DNA from: Hyphomicrobiaceae bacterium
GTDB lineage: Bacteria; Pseudomonadota; Alphaproteobacteria; Rhizobiales; Devosiaceae
Length of the DNA stretch: 64,000 nucleotides
Direction of reading: 5' to 3'
Assembly: GCA_020638065.1 (NCBI GenBank)
Contig: JACKJG010000011.1
Location: 81,829-145,828 of the forward strand
The position numbers and the translations under genes are program-made. Shown here piece after piece: positions 27,016 through 36,373 of the stretch; position 1 is the stretch's first letter; each line of letters starts with the position of its first letter. The notes beneath the pieces are model-generated. The model searched no databases. It was not told the origin of the DNA and saw only the letters and a list, made by a program, of their open reading frames with translations.

Positions 27016-28022
27016 CTGGAATTGCTGCTGAGTTCGGCCGCAAGCCGTATCGCCTGCATCACGCTTGCCGCGCTGCCTTTGCCCGTGCCCGCGAGTTCAA
27101 ACGCTGTGCCATGGTCCGGCGAGGTGCGGACGAATGGCAGTCCGAGCGTGATATTGACTGCCCGATCAAACGCGACCGTCTTGATAGGGATGAGACCCTG
27201 ATCGTGATACATGGTCACCACGCAATCATACTGTTCCCACGTTTTGGGGACGAACAGCGTGTCGGCGGGCAGGGGGCCGACAACGTCGATCCCGGTTGCA
27301 TCGAGAATGGCGACCGCCGGCGCGATCTCGCGAGCATCTTCCGTTCCCATCAAGCCCTCTTCGCCCGCATGCGGGTTAAGGCCACTGATGGCGATTTTCG
27401 GTTCCGGAATGCCAAACCTGTCCCGTAACTCGGCGGCCAGCAATTGCACCGCTTCAACGATCATGTCGGTGCGAATGAGGTCGGGCACATCGCGCAAGGG
27501 GATGTGGATCGTCAGCGGCACAACTCTGTGTTTGCGATCCGCCAGCATCATCAGAACCAGCGGCGGGGTTCCGCCGGGTGCTGCCAGCGCCGCCAGATAT
27601 TCGGTGTGGCCTGGATATTTAAAACCGGCCTGCTGCAGCACGGCCTTGTTGATGGGCGCCGTCACCAGCGCGCTGCACAAGCCCTGCATGACGGCATCGA
27701 CCCCGCGGGCGATTGCCGTCGTCACCAGTTCCGCGGTGTCACTGGTCGGAACGCCGGGCGTATCCTCGCACTTACCGCCCAGATCGAACACGGGAAGCTT
27801 GTCTGGAAAGGCCTCATAGGCCTCGCGGGCGAAGCATTCGACAAGTTCGATGTCGAGCCCGAGCCGCTTGGCCCGCGCTTCGAGAAACTGCCTGTGGCCG
27901 AACAGGATAAACGGCCGCAAGGCGGTTTCCTTGCGCAGCGCATAAAGGGACAGCAGCAGGTCCGGGCCAATTCCGGCGGGCTCGCCCATGCTGACGGCGA
28001 GCGGAAGAGGGTGAGACGGCAT
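27012..28022 (-). CDS. pdxA: 4-hydroxythreonine-4-phosphate dehydrogenase
   Basis: 336 residues. Starts LPLAVSMGEPAGIGPDL; metal-ligand histidines appear in KYPGHTEYLAAL, TMYHDQGLIPIK, and near GLNPHAGEEGLMG, all PdxA hallmarks. Catalyses an NAD-dependent oxidation in pyridoxal phosphate synthesis. It lies 4 nt after the SurA-like gene and overlaps rsmA, so it is expressed with the LPS-transport genes. Confidence 0.96.
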   Translation of the reverse strand: MPSHPLPLAVSMGEPAGIGPDLLLSLYALRKETALRPFILFGHRQFLEARAKRLGLDIELVECFAREAYEAFPDKLPVFDLGGKCEDTPGVPTSDTAELVTTAIARGVDAVMQGLCSALVTAPINKAVLQQAGFKYPGHTEYLAALAAPGGTPPLVLMMLADRKHRVVPLTIHIPLRDVPDLIRTDMIVEAVQLLAAELRDRFGIPEPKIAISGLNPHAGEEGLMGTEDAREIAPAVAILDATGIDVVGPLPADTLFVPKTWEQYDCVVTMYHDQGLIPIKTVAFDRAVNITLGLPFVRTSPDHGTAFELAGTGKGSAASVMQAIRLAAELSSNSR

Positions 28023-28026
28023 CGGA

Positions 28027-28944
28027 TCAGTGCGTGATGATATTCGCCTTGTCCCTCAGCTCCTTGAGATAGGCGTCGGCTGCTTCCTGAAGCTTTTCCG
28101 ATCCCACTTCCTGGCGGACTTCGTTGGTCACGAAGGTCAGGTCCTGCGCCGAGGTCTTGTCGCAAACCGCGAGCATCGAAACGCCGTTTTCAACCACGCG
28201 TGGCTTGGTAATGCCACCAACGCTCAACCCGGCCAGTTCGTTGGCGATTTCGTCGGGAAGCTGGGTCGCGTGGCGACGGCCAACGTCGATCACCGCGGCA
28301 TCCGTGTAGGACAGCGAAAGTTGCACAGCGGAATCGCAACCCTGAAAGCTCTGGCGATATTTGTTGGCATCTGCCATCCGGCGTGACTGTGACACGTTGG
28401 AATTGCTGGGAATGATGAACCGGACTTCCTTCAGAATGTAGTCATATCCGTCCGCGTCAGTCAGCTTCGAGGCGGCCTGTTGCTCCAGCTCGACCTCCGA
28501 GAATTGCACCCGGTTCGCGATTACAGCCTGCGAGATGCGTTGCCAGGCGATTTGCGCCTTCAGCCGGTCACGCAAGGTGCTGACCGCAACACCATTCTGC
28601 TGCAGGACATTGTTGAGATTGTCGGTGCTGATGTTCAGATTGCGCGCGATGTTAAGATAGGCCTGATCCACGTCCGCGGTCGTGACCACAAGGCCCAGCC
28701 GATCCGCCTCCTGAATCTTGAGCTGTTCATCAATCAGCTCATCGCGTGCCATCGTGATGCGGGCATTGTCGCTGGCGCCACGCCGTTCCAGGCGAAGCAG
28801 CCGCGCGCGTTGCGCCACCTGATTGGTGGTAATGGCCTGGTCGTTGACCGTGGCTGCAATCGAATCCGCCATGGCCACAGGTGCGGACAGGAGCACGAAA
28901 AGAAGTGCAACGACTGCGTGCACGGCCATCTGATGTATGCGCAT
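28027..28944 (-). CDS. SurA-like periplasmic chaperone
   Basis: 305 residues. N-terminal signal peptide (HAVVALLFVLLSAPVAMA, cleaved about residue 26), then a SurA N-domain (SIAATVNDQAITTNQVAQRARLLRL, DELIDEQLKIQEADRLGL, typical of SurA/PpiD-type chaperones). Only one parvulin-like region follows (about 170-270) and it lacks the clear active-site pattern, so it may be chaperone-only. Directly downstream of lptD, whose barrel is a known SurA client. Shorter than E. coli SurA (428 aa), as is usual in Hyphomicrobiales. Confidence 0.85.
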   Translation of the reverse strand: MRIHQMAVHAVVALLFVLLSAPVAMADSIAATVNDQAITTNQVAQRARLLRLERRGASDNARITMARDELIDEQLKIQEADRLGLVVTTADVDQAYLNIARNLNISTDNLNNVLQQNGVAVSTLRDRLKAQIAWQRISQAVIANRVQFSEVELEQQAASKLTDADGYDYILKEVRFIIPSNSNVSQSRRMADANKYRQSFQGCDSAVQLSLSYTDAAVIDVGRRHATQLPDEIANELAGLSVGGITKPRVVENGVSMLAVCDKTSAQDLTFVTNEVRQEVGSEKLQEAADAYLKELRDKANIITH

Positions 28945-29048
28945 GAAACCACCTCAAAACTGCATTGGCAGGCTTTTGACCGTCAAATGCGGCCAATTTC
29001 AGGAGTAGAAAACAGCCAGCTCTTCAACCTTCACGAAACACCGCCGGT

Positions 29049-31451
29049 CTAGCCGTCCGGTCCCTTAAGCTCAAAGATGACGCCAAATCGATGACTGAGA
29101 TTATTCGTCGTGACGTTGTGTCTGACCCGATAATAGCCGCCATAGATCAGGTAATTGTCATCATACTTGATTTCCGTGCGAAGATTGGTCCAGTCGTTGG
29201 CCGCCAAATCCCATCCCCCACTGACTTTAGCCGACCAATAGTCGGCAAAAGGCACCTTGACCGTGCCTTCTGTCTCGGCGCCGGCAATATCCCAATCCGC
29301 GCCAAGTACCAGCGGCCTTGTGTCGTAAAGCGGAATGCTCAGCTTTGCCGACACTTCGTGTGTGGGAGAATTCACGCGGGCGCCGGGATTGGCGGCTTCG
29401 TAATAGTAGCTCGTGTCCAGAGTGAAAGCATCGAAACGCATGTTCACAGCAACGCCTCCACGGGAGATTGCAGGAATCGTCGGGTCGACCTCGATCTTGC
29501 CTGCCACCTCGACGCCGCCGCCGAGGAACGCGTTAAGCCCGGCAACGATACTGGAATTGGCGCCGTCAAGCCCGCTGCCGGGGCCCAGAAGCGTGTGATC
29601 GGTCACGGAAAAGGCGTTGAGGCCGGCAAGCTGATAACTTTGGCCGCCAATCAGTCTCAGCCAGCTGCCGTCTTCGAAATTCGCCTGATACTGGAGACCC
29701 AGATTGGCCCTCAACCCCGTCTCCTGCCGATCTGTTCCGGAAAAGCGATTGAAGCTGAAAAGGTTTGCTTCTTCGAACTGCAAGCCCTGCGCATTGTCAT
29801 TGTTGATGCCAGGCAGGGTCGTGCCGCTTCCGCGATAATAGATTTGCGCAATCGGCTCAAACAGATGCGTGTTGTTGCCATCGACGGCAATCATCGGGAA
29901 ACGCACGTCCAGGGCCGCGATGGGTGTTGCGGAAAACAGAGTAGTCGCAGTGGGGCTGAGCGCGCTGGCGCCGTTGTAATAGGCCGCGTCCAGCCGGACA
30001 CCGGCGCTCGGTGTCACGACGAGGCCACCCGGCACGATCCACTGTTTCGACCACAACGCTTCGGCAGTTCCGTGGACCTTCTGTCCCATATAGCCGTCAA
30101 TATCGGACCAGGTCTTTTTGATGCGGGCATCATCAAGGTCGCGCGACACACCGATCAGATCGCCGCTGATCTGAACCTGCCCCATGTCCTGTGGCAGGAA
30201 CAGAACCTGGTCGTAGGTGCTGAGAGGAAGGGTGGCCCCTTCCATGCTTTGATCTGCCGCCGTTTTTGTTGGACCGGTCACCAGAAATTCTTGCAGGCGG
30301 GCATCAAAGAAGATGTCCCTGCTCAGGTGCTGCACATAGGCGTCATTGGTGGAATCGTAGCCCTTCAGCCGGTAGTCATGGGTGAAATTGGGGTCACTGA
30401 ACTTTTGATACGACCAGCCGGCCGCCCAGTCCTTGATGGGCGTGAATTTGCCAGACGACTGAATGGCCCCGCGCCAGTTCCTGTTGCCCACTTCTCCGGC
30501 ATAAGCACTCGGATCAAGCTGATAAACCACAGCGCCCAGAACTTCGATGCTTCCGTTCTCGAAGCGATGCGTGAACTCACCGTCAATGGTTCCGCCCTGG
30601 CGCGACATCAATTTGGGTGTCAGCCACAAATCGCTGTCGGCACCGAATGGCGTGAAAAACGGTACGGATACGGTAATCCCATGATCGGGGGTGTAGCCGG
30701 TTTGCGGCAGCCTGAACCCGGGAGAGCGCGGGTCGGTTGGATCCGGCAGCCAATAGAACGGGATGGTTGCGATGGGATGTCCGAGAAGCTCGATGGTCGG
30801 CCGCTCGACATAGAGTGTTTTTTCTTCCCTGTTCAGAACAGCCTTGGTCGTGAGCACCCGCCAGCCGATGACGTTGCCCTTTTCGTCCACACACAACCCG
30901 CAGGGTGCATAGGTTCCGTTCTCGAACATGGCGATCGTCTGGTCGCGATACTCCGCCTGCGTACCAGTGATCACCGCGCCATTGGGAGTCTGCATCCGCA
31001 GGGCGTTGACGAACGCCAGCTTCATGTCGCCGGTCACTGAAATGCGTTCGCCGGTATAGATCACCCTGTCCGGATCACGAACGACCGCGTTGCCGATCAG
31101 GACCAGATCGCCAGTTGTCCGGTCATATTCCGCACGGTCCGCGTTGCCCAGCCAGTGATTGTAGGCCAGTTGCACATTGCCCGTGGCGATCACCATGTTG
31201 GTGTCGGCCTCAAAGGTCAGCGTATCTGCTTCAACCGCGATGTCGCCGAGTTTGGAGGTCGGGAAATTGTCGAAAAAACCTTCTGGAAGAAGCTGCCGCC
31301 GCCCGCCGGTTTTCGGGGCGTCTTCATCGATGCCAAAATAGGGGCCGAGGGACTGGGCACTGGCGGGAAGAGCGGTCAGCGGCACGAGCGCAAGCCCGGC
31401 CCATATTCCGCCGAGCAATAGTCCAAGAAAAGCTGCGCGGCGCTGACGCAT
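29049..31451 (-). CDS. lptD: LPS assembly outer-membrane protein LptD
   Basis: 800 residues from the ATG at 31451, which overlaps the lptG stop (TAATG). Signal peptide (AAFLGLLLGGIWAGLALVPLTALPASAQ), an OstA/LptA-like beta-jellyroll domain (about residues 60-180, with VEADTLTFEADTNMVIATGN), then the large beta-barrel with IPFYWLPDPTDPRSPGFRLPQ. Ends in a beta-strand with FELKGPDG. Inserts lipopolysaccharide into the outer leaflet. A CGLC pair near residue 183 may take the place of the disulfide-forming cysteines of E. coli LptD. Confidence 0.95.
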   Translation of the reverse strand: MRQRRAAFLGLLLGGIWAGLALVPLTALPASAQSLGPYFGIDEDAPKTGGRRQLLPEGFFDNFPTSKLGDIAVEADTLTFEADTNMVIATGNVQLAYNHWLGNADRAEYDRTTGDLVLIGNAVVRDPDRVIYTGERISVTGDMKLAFVNALRMQTPNGAVITGTQAEYRDQTIAMFENGTYAPCGLCVDEKGNVIGWRVLTTKAVLNREEKTLYVERPTIELLGHPIATIPFYWLPDPTDPRSPGFRLPQTGYTPDHGITVSVPFFTPFGADSDLWLTPKLMSRQGGTIDGEFTHRFENGSIEVLGAVVYQLDPSAYAGEVGNRNWRGAIQSSGKFTPIKDWAAGWSYQKFSDPNFTHDYRLKGYDSTNDAYVQHLSRDIFFDARLQEFLVTGPTKTAADQSMEGATLPLSTYDQVLFLPQDMGQVQISGDLIGVSRDLDDARIKKTWSDIDGYMGQKVHGTAEALWSKQWIVPGGLVVTPSAGVRLDAAYYNGASALSPTATTLFSATPIAALDVRFPMIAVDGNNTHLFEPIAQIYYRGSGTTLPGINNDNAQGLQFEEANLFSFNRFSGTDRQETGLRANLGLQYQANFEDGSWLRLIGGQSYQLAGLNAFSVTDHTLLGPGSGLDGANSSIVAGLNAFLGGGVEVAGKIEVDPTIPAISRGGVAVNMRFDAFTLDTSYYYEAANPGARVNSPTHEVSAKLSIPLYDTRPLVLGADWDIAGAETEGTVKVPFADYWSAKVSGGWDLAANDWTNLRTEIKYDDNYLIYGGYYRVRHNVTTNNLSHRFGVIFELKGPDG

Positions 31452-32524
31452 TACGCTCGACCGTCTTCCTTGTGCAGTAGCACACTCACTCCAATGAGTA
31501 TCGATACCACCGCGGGTCCCCAAGTCGCGTAGTTTGCATCCAATACGCCCGACGAACCTGCCCGGTCGGCCATCTCGGTAATCACAAACACAACAAACCC
31601 CAGCACGATACCATAAACTATGGTTAGCCCGTAGTTATTGTCTCTTCGATAACCTGCGGTAAATGCAAACGCGATTAACAAAGAGCCAACAAGCAAAACC
31701 GGCAGTGACAAAAGCTTCAGAAAGCGCGTTGTCGCTGCCGCACGAACCACGGGTTCAGTTATGCCATTCTCCAGCGCGCTGACAAGCTCATAGAAGGTGA
31801 AGTCTTCCGTTGAACCCAGGACAAGTCGCAAATCTGCAACGGTGCTCCGCGTTCGGATGCGGAAGTTCTTTTCGGTTTCAACGGACCCGTCCTGATGGGT
31901 GATGGTTGCTTCCGCCATCACCCATCGTTTTCCCTGATAATCAGCCCGCGTGGCGTTGATTCGGGTAATGTCGGTTTCCCACAGCGGAAACAGCGACACA
32001 TCGCGGAGAATCTGTCCGCGCCGAAATGCCGATTTGGCGTTTAGATAATAAGGGCCATCCGGCGAAGTCTGGGCCAGCCATAATTCGGTCGTCGATCTGG
32101 CAACGCCACCGCCAAGTCCTGGCCGGGTTGGATTGATGTCGCGGTTGACACTGGTTGAGGCGGTCTCCAGAGCAAACGTGACGATCAGACCAAACAGAAA
32201 AACAAACATGACAGGCCCGCGCATGGCCCGCCAGATCGAAAGGCCCGTGGCCTTGATCACCATGAGTTCCCGATGATTCTGGAATTCCAGCAAGCCGACA
32301 ACTCCGCCAATCAAAACGGTCACTGAAAGCGTCTTGATCGCCCAGCGAGACGCGGACGTGACTATCGCGAGCCAGGCATCTAACTCACCTGAGCTCGATG
32401 AAATCCTTGAGAAGCGGGCTGTGTTGAGGCTTTCCGACAAAAGGAGGATTGCAAAAAAGACCAGCACCACGCCGAGAATGCTCAACGCCATTCGGCGCGT
32501 TATGAACCAATCGAGCCGGCTCAT
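31451..32524 (-). CDS. lptG: LPS export ABC transporter permease LptG
   Basis: 357 residues from the ATG at 32524, overlapping lptF by 4 nt (ATGA). Three N-terminal membrane spans (RRMALSILGVVLVFFAILLLSESL onwards), a periplasmic jellyroll, and three C-terminal spans ending before HKEDGRA; LVGSLLIAFAFTAGYRR matches YjgP/YjgQ family. With LptF it forms the inner-membrane permease that lifts LPS into the Lpt bridge. The ATPase LptB is not in this window. Confidence 0.94.
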   Translation of the reverse strand: MSRLDWFITRRMALSILGVVLVFFAILLLSESLNTARFSRISSSSGELDAWLAIVTSASRWAIKTLSVTVLIGGVVGLLEFQNHRELMVIKATGLSIWRAMRGPVMFVFLFGLIVTFALETASTSVNRDINPTRPGLGGGVARSTTELWLAQTSPDGPYYLNAKSAFRRGQILRDVSLFPLWETDITRINATRADYQGKRWVMAEATITHQDGSVETEKNFRIRTRSTVADLRLVLGSTEDFTFYELVSALENGITEPVVRAAATTRFLKLLSLPVLLVGSLLIAFAFTAGYRRDNNYGLTIVYGIVLGFVVFVITEMADRAGSSGVLDANYATWGPAVVSILIGVSVLLHKEDGRA

Positions 32525-33603
32525 GATGCTGCACCTCGCACCCGCTTGTTCCGGGGACGTGCCTGCACTCGAAACCGGTATGTCGCCACGGACACACCGG
32601 CGATAAGCATCAGAAGAGGGCCAAGATAATGCCCGTAAGGGGTTGCGCCGGCCGCAAGATTTGAAAGTGAGCGCTCCGCGAAGCATGTAACGAGGATGAA
32701 GAGTTCCGCTGACATCCAGTTTTGCCTGCGGGCGGAATTGGGGATCATCATGAACGAGGCGACAAGCAGGAATATCGCGACGATGCGCAGGGCTTCTGCG
32801 GTTCGCTTGTGCAAATATGTAACAACTCTTGCGTTGTAGCGGCCCATTTCGATCAATTGCAGGGTGCTGCGCTGGCGGGCGTCATTTGCCGGATTCTTGA
32901 CTTCCGTCAGACTATCGACCTCAAGTTCATAGCGCGAGAAGGCGACTTCGGTGTATTTGTCGTCGACCGGCTTGGTCTCCACACGTCCGTCGCGAAGGCT
33001 GATCTGGTAGCCATTCCCCTTTTGAATGACCACGGCCGTGTCGGCGAAATAAGTCCGGCGCGTCGGCGACCGGCTGTCATCGGCGAAAAAGTTGGTGATG
33101 GTTCCGTCCGGCAGACGCGGTCCGATCCGCACGACAACACCATCGGAGATTTCTGTGAACCGGCCTGGTGTCAGGTTTTCACCGACCAGTTCGGCGGCAA
33201 TCTGTGCCTGCCATTCGACCGCGCTGCGGGTAGCAACCGGCTCCGCCCAGTGCGCGAGGAACTCCACCAGAACGACCCCGATCACGCTGAACCAGACCAG
33301 GGCACCCCAGATGGCACGCACCCGGTCCGTAATGTGGATTGTGTGCAATTCGCGTGAATTCTGCAGGGCCGCAAATGCCCGCGCCAACCCGATCGCCATG
33401 CAGATGTAGAGAATTTCACGGGTCAGTGCAGGCGTCGCCAAAAAGGCTTGCCCGGCAAGGGTAATCAGACCCTGGCCCTTGGCGGTGACCAGATCGAACA
33501 GTTCGAGCATGTTGGTCAGCCAGACGAGCGTTGCCGCAATCAGGCAAAGAGCTATGGCGTCGTGCAAAAACTGGCCCAGCAAATAGCGCGTCAACCGACT
33601 CAT
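32521..33603 (-). CDS. lptF: LPS export ABC transporter permease LptF
   Basis: 360 residues from the ATG at 33603, giving SRLTRYLLGQFLHDAIAL; an ATG at 33618 would add five residues and neither site has an obvious Shine-Dalgarno. Six membrane spans around a central periplasmic domain; IVAIFLLVASFMMIPNSARR precedes the last pair. Partner of LptG. Promoter probably lies in the 140-nt gap shared with the divergent holC. In many relatives pepA lies between lptF and holC; it is absent here. Confidence 0.93.
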   Translation of the reverse strand: MSRLTRYLLGQFLHDAIALCLIAATLVWLTNMLELFDLVTAKGQGLITLAGQAFLATPALTREILYICMAIGLARAFAALQNSRELHTIHITDRVRAIWGALVWFSVIGVVLVEFLAHWAEPVATRSAVEWQAQIAAELVGENLTPGRFTEISDGVVVRIGPRLPDGTITNFFADDSRSPTRRTYFADTAVVIQKGNGYQISLRDGRVETKPVDDKYTEVAFSRYELEVDSLTEVKNPANDARQRSTLQLIEMGRYNARVVTYLHKRTAEALRIVAIFLLVASFMMIPNSARRQNWMSAELFILVTCFAERSLSNLAAGATPYGHYLGPLLMLIAGVSVATYRFRVQARPRNKRVRGAAS

Positions 33604-33744
33604 GCTGCCAGTGAACATAGTGCCGCACGGCGGTCAACTGCGCTTGATTGAAACTGGGTCTGCGGGTCGCGATCTTGACCACCGCAAGCGAAGAATTCAC
33701 ACTGTTCCGGTCACCTTGACGGCCCATTTCTGCGCGGAATCCAG

Positions 33745-34200
33745 ATGTCAGCAAAAACCGATATCCTTTTCTACCATTTGGAAAACCAGCCGCTCGAGCG
33801 CGTGCTTCCAGTTCTGCTGGAAAAAACGCTCGAACGCGGCTGGCGTGCCGTGGTTGAATGCGGCAGCGTCGAGCGCGCGGAGAATCTTGATGCGGTCCTG
33901 TGGACCTTGCGCGATGATGGATTTCTGCCGCACGGTTTGTCGGGGTCATCCACCGACGCGCGCCAGCCTGTCCTGCTGACTGTGGAAGGCGGAAACGCCA
34001 ACGGTGCGCAGGTGCGCTTCTTCGTCGACCGCGCCCGACCCAGCAACGAACAGGAATACGAGCGCGTGGTTTACATGTTCGACGGGCACGATGTTGAAGC
34101 GATCAACGCAGCCCGTGAGGACTGGAAGCGGCTTCGCGATGATTTTGAGGTGACCTATTGGCAGCAAAGCCCGGAAGGGCGCTGGCAGAAAAAAGGTTGA
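33745..34200 (+). CDS. holC: DNA polymerase III subunit chi
   Basis: 151 residues. N-terminus TDILFYHLENQPLERVLPVLLEKTLERGWRAVV, then DAVLWTLRDDGFLPHGL and PVLLTVE, the HolC fold (Rossmann-like). Chi links the clamp loader to single-strand binding protein. Preceded by GGAATCCAG before the ATG. Single gene followed on the opposite strand by the DUF4344 gene. Confidence 0.93.
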   Translation: MSAKTDILFYHLENQPLERVLPVLLEKTLERGWRAVVECGSVERAENLDAVLWTLRDDGFLPHGLSGSSTDARQPVLLTVEGGNANGAQVRFFVDRARPSNEQEYERVVYMFDGHDVEAINAAREDWKRLRDDFEVTYWQQSPEGRWQKKG

Positions 34201-34223
34201 TCGACAGCCAGACCAGCTTGAAT

Positions 34224-35072
34224 CTAGTTGTCGTTTGCAGCGGCCAAGTGCTTGTTGATCATGTAGAAAAAGTCGTCGAGCAATTCGTAGCACACAATGA
34301 TCTGCACTTCGTTTTCGTCGTAAAAGGCGTTGGGTTCGCCGCACTGCTGGGCATTGATTTCAATGCGCCGCGTCAGGCCGTATCCCTCACGCAGATCCTC
34401 AGCGAGGCTCTCCAGCAGTCGGCTCTGGCGTAGAGTCTTGTAGGCCAGTTCGAACTCGTCTTCGGCATATCCATAGTTCACATCGACCTGAATGGGTACG
34501 GTCTTGCGGGCATGAGGGTCGATGAGCTTCTGAAAGGAATGCGCGATCTGTGCGTAATCGTCGGCGCATCGGGACTCGCGGGCGCGATCAATGCCCCATT
34601 CGCGGGCGGTGGCGTGAAAGGTCCCGCGATCCTTGCCCACCATCAGGCAGACAATCTGGTAGGCCCGCTGCAGATCAAGGCTGTGTTCGTCGTAATAGTC
34701 GGACACCTGCCGGCGCGCGCCGCCATATATTTCGTCTTCGAGGCGCCATCCGAGCGCGGAGTCCTTCAGCGCGGTTTCGATAGCCCGGCGGCTCTGGTTC
34801 AACAGAATGTAGGTGGCGAAATTGTCGGCCACGTCTTCCTCGCGCGAAAGTACCGGCCAGTCGAGTTGGTCGACGAGCAAATGCCCCACCTCATGGTAGA
34901 TGGTGAAGAGCGTGTTGTTGATGACGAAGCGGGTTTCCTTGTCCATATCGCGATGGATGAGGATATCGACGAGTTCGCTTTCTGCCTTGGTCTTGGAACT
35001 GCCATCCTTGGCAAGGGCAGGGGTACCAACGAGAATAAGGGCGAGAAACAACCCCACGACCATTCGCAACAT
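34224..35072 (-). CDS. DUF4344 domain exported zinc metallopeptidase
   Basis: 282 residues from the ATG at 35072, with AAGGAGGACGGAAC in front. Signal peptide residues 1-21 (VVGLFLALILVGTPALA). A zinc-protease motif HEVGH at 60-64 is followed by a candidate third ligand in REEDVADNFATYIL, so the active site looks complete. The family is found mainly in proteobacteria and is uncharacterised; the location should be periplasmic. The rest (QRAYQIVCLMVGKDR, RCADDYAQIAHSF) carries two cysteines that may pair. No operon partner. Confidence 0.82.
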   Translation of the reverse strand: MLRMVVGLFLALILVGTPALAKDGSSKTKAESELVDILIHRDMDKETRFVINNTLFTIYHEVGHLLVDQLDWPVLSREEDVADNFATYILLNQSRRAIETALKDSALGWRLEDEIYGGARRQVSDYYDEHSLDLQRAYQIVCLMVGKDRGTFHATAREWGIDRARESRCADDYAQIAHSFQKLIDPHARKTVPIQVDVNYGYAEDEFELAYKTLRQSRLLESLAEDLREGYGLTRRIEINAQQCGEPNAFYDENEVQIIVCYELLDDFFYMINKHLAAANDN

Positions 35073-35141
35073 GTTCCGTCCTCCTTCACCCGCCAAAGCC
35101 CATTGTGTTGGGGCCACAGCCGATTGCAGCGGGAATTCTAG

Positions 35142-36065
35142 TCACTCGGCGGAATTTGCCAAGGGCGATTGGCCGCGCGGACCGATTGACCTGACGAGAT
35201 GGTCAATGAATGCGCGAACGCGGGGGTCTCTTTGGCGCTCCGGTAGCATGATGGCACTCAACGGCACGCTCTGATCGGCATGAACGTCTTCCAGAACCGG
35301 CACCAGCGTGCCGTCAGCCAGATGCCGCGCCACGCAAATCCGTGCAAGTCGTGCGATGCCCATTCCCGCCACCGCCATGTCGCGGACACTGTCCGCGCTG
35401 TCGCTGCTCACATTGGCGCGGATTTGGACCGTTTCGACGCCATTTTCGCTCGTGAACGGCCACTTGCTTAGCGAACTCGTTCCCGCCACCAGAAGACAGC
35501 GATGCTTGCCGAGATCCTCCGGACCTGAAGGGGTGCCGTTTCGCGCGAGATAGTCTGGGCTCGCGCAGATCACTCGCGAGACCTCCGTCAGCTTGCGTGA
35601 AATCATGTTCGAGTCCGGCAAGGGGCCGGAGCGGATCGCCACATCGACGCGTTCGGAGGCCAGGTCGATGATCCGGTCGGTCACCTCGAGCTGCAACTCG
35701 ATGCCGGGATAGGCCTCAGCAAAAGCCGGCAGAACGGGCATCAGCCAATGCCGCCCGAATGTCGGCCCGGTGCTGACCCTCAAAAGCCCGGTCGGTTTCG
35801 ACCCGCCTTGCGACACTTCGTTTTCGGCGTCGCTGATGGCCTGCAGGATGCTTTTGGCCCGTTCGAGATAGGTTTCGCCCTCCGTCGTGAGGTGCAATTC
35901 TCTTGTGGTCCGCGTCAGGAGACGAACGCCAAGGCGGTCCTCCATCCGGCTGATCATTCTCGAGACCGCAGATGGCGTCAGGCGCAGGCTTTCGCCCGCA
36001 GCCGTGAAGCTCCCTAGCGTTGCGACCCGCTCAAACACCTGCATGTCGCGTGATGTGGACGGCAT
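35142..36065 (-). CDS. LysR family transcriptional regulator
   Basis: 307 residues from the ATG at 36065 (AGGA nearby); longer frames upstream have no ribosome site. N-terminal winged helix-turn-helix (QVFERVATLGSFTAAGESLRLTPSAVSRMISRMEDRLG), then a periplasmic-binding-like effector domain (residues 95-295). Divergent from a 69-codon gene with a perfect inverted repeat in the 98-nt gap, the classical layout of an autoregulated LysR with its target. Ligand unknown. Confidence 0.92.
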   Translation of the reverse strand: MPSTSRDMQVFERVATLGSFTAAGESLRLTPSAVSRMISRMEDRLGVRLLTRTTRELHLTTEGETYLERAKSILQAISDAENEVSQGGSKPTGLLRVSTGPTFGRHWLMPVLPAFAEAYPGIELQLEVTDRIIDLASERVDVAIRSGPLPDSNMISRKLTEVSRVICASPDYLARNGTPSGPEDLGKHRCLLVAGTSSLSKWPFTSENGVETVQIRANVSSDSADSVRDMAVAGMGIARLARICVARHLADGTLVPVLEDVHADQSVPLSAIMLPERQRDPRVRAFIDHLVRSIGPRGQSPLANSAE

Positions 36066-36078
36066 ATTTGTTCCTGAA

Positions 36079-36096
36079 ATGCAAAGCTGATTGCAT
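36079..36096. promoter_or_regulatory. Inverted repeat in LysR divergent promoter
   Basis: ATGCAA at 36079-36084 and TTGCAT at 36091-36096 form a perfect 6-bp inverted repeat with a 6-nt spacer, 14 nt from the lysR-type start. The size and spacing suit a LysR-family operator. Confidence 0.45.
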
Positions 36097-36163
36097 GAAT
36101 TTACAGAATTATCGTTTTTGGAACAAGCAATATGCTGACCCCACTCCAGCAAGGGAGAGGGAC

Positions 36164-36373
36164 ATGAACACATACCGTCTGATTTTCAATTACATCCTGG
36201 TTGCGCGCGAACTTGACCGCAAAAACCGCGCGGGCCAACAAGATACCCATCAAGTCGGGGCAAACTCCGAGGGTCGTGAGGTTGGCCGCAATGCACTGCG
36301 GCAGGCGTTTCAAGCGCGCCATGCCGGGATGTCGGCGCCGGTCGTCTCACAACCCGAACGTTGTGTCTGCTAG
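36164..36373 (+). CDS. Small hypothetical protein divergent from LysR
   Basis: 69 residues. The ATG at 36164 has a strong ribosome site (GGGAGAGG, 3-5 nt spacing), which is the main reason to call it a gene. The N-terminus (NTYRLIFNYILVARELDRKNR) could form an amphipathic helix; the remainder is basic and unstructured and ends in Cys-Val-Cys. I do not recognise it. It may be the target of the divergent LysR regulator. It ends 4 bases inside the converging DUF985 gene. It could also be a short leader peptide or spurious. Confidence 0.45.
   Translation: MNTYRLIFNYILVARELDRKNRAGQQDTHQVGANSEGREVGRNALRQAFQARHAGMSAPVVSQPERCVC

Noticed and set aside
29091..31040. Plus-strand open frame of 649 codons opposite lptD
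   Set aside because: Mirror frame of the lptD barrel; low-complexity composition with no motifs.
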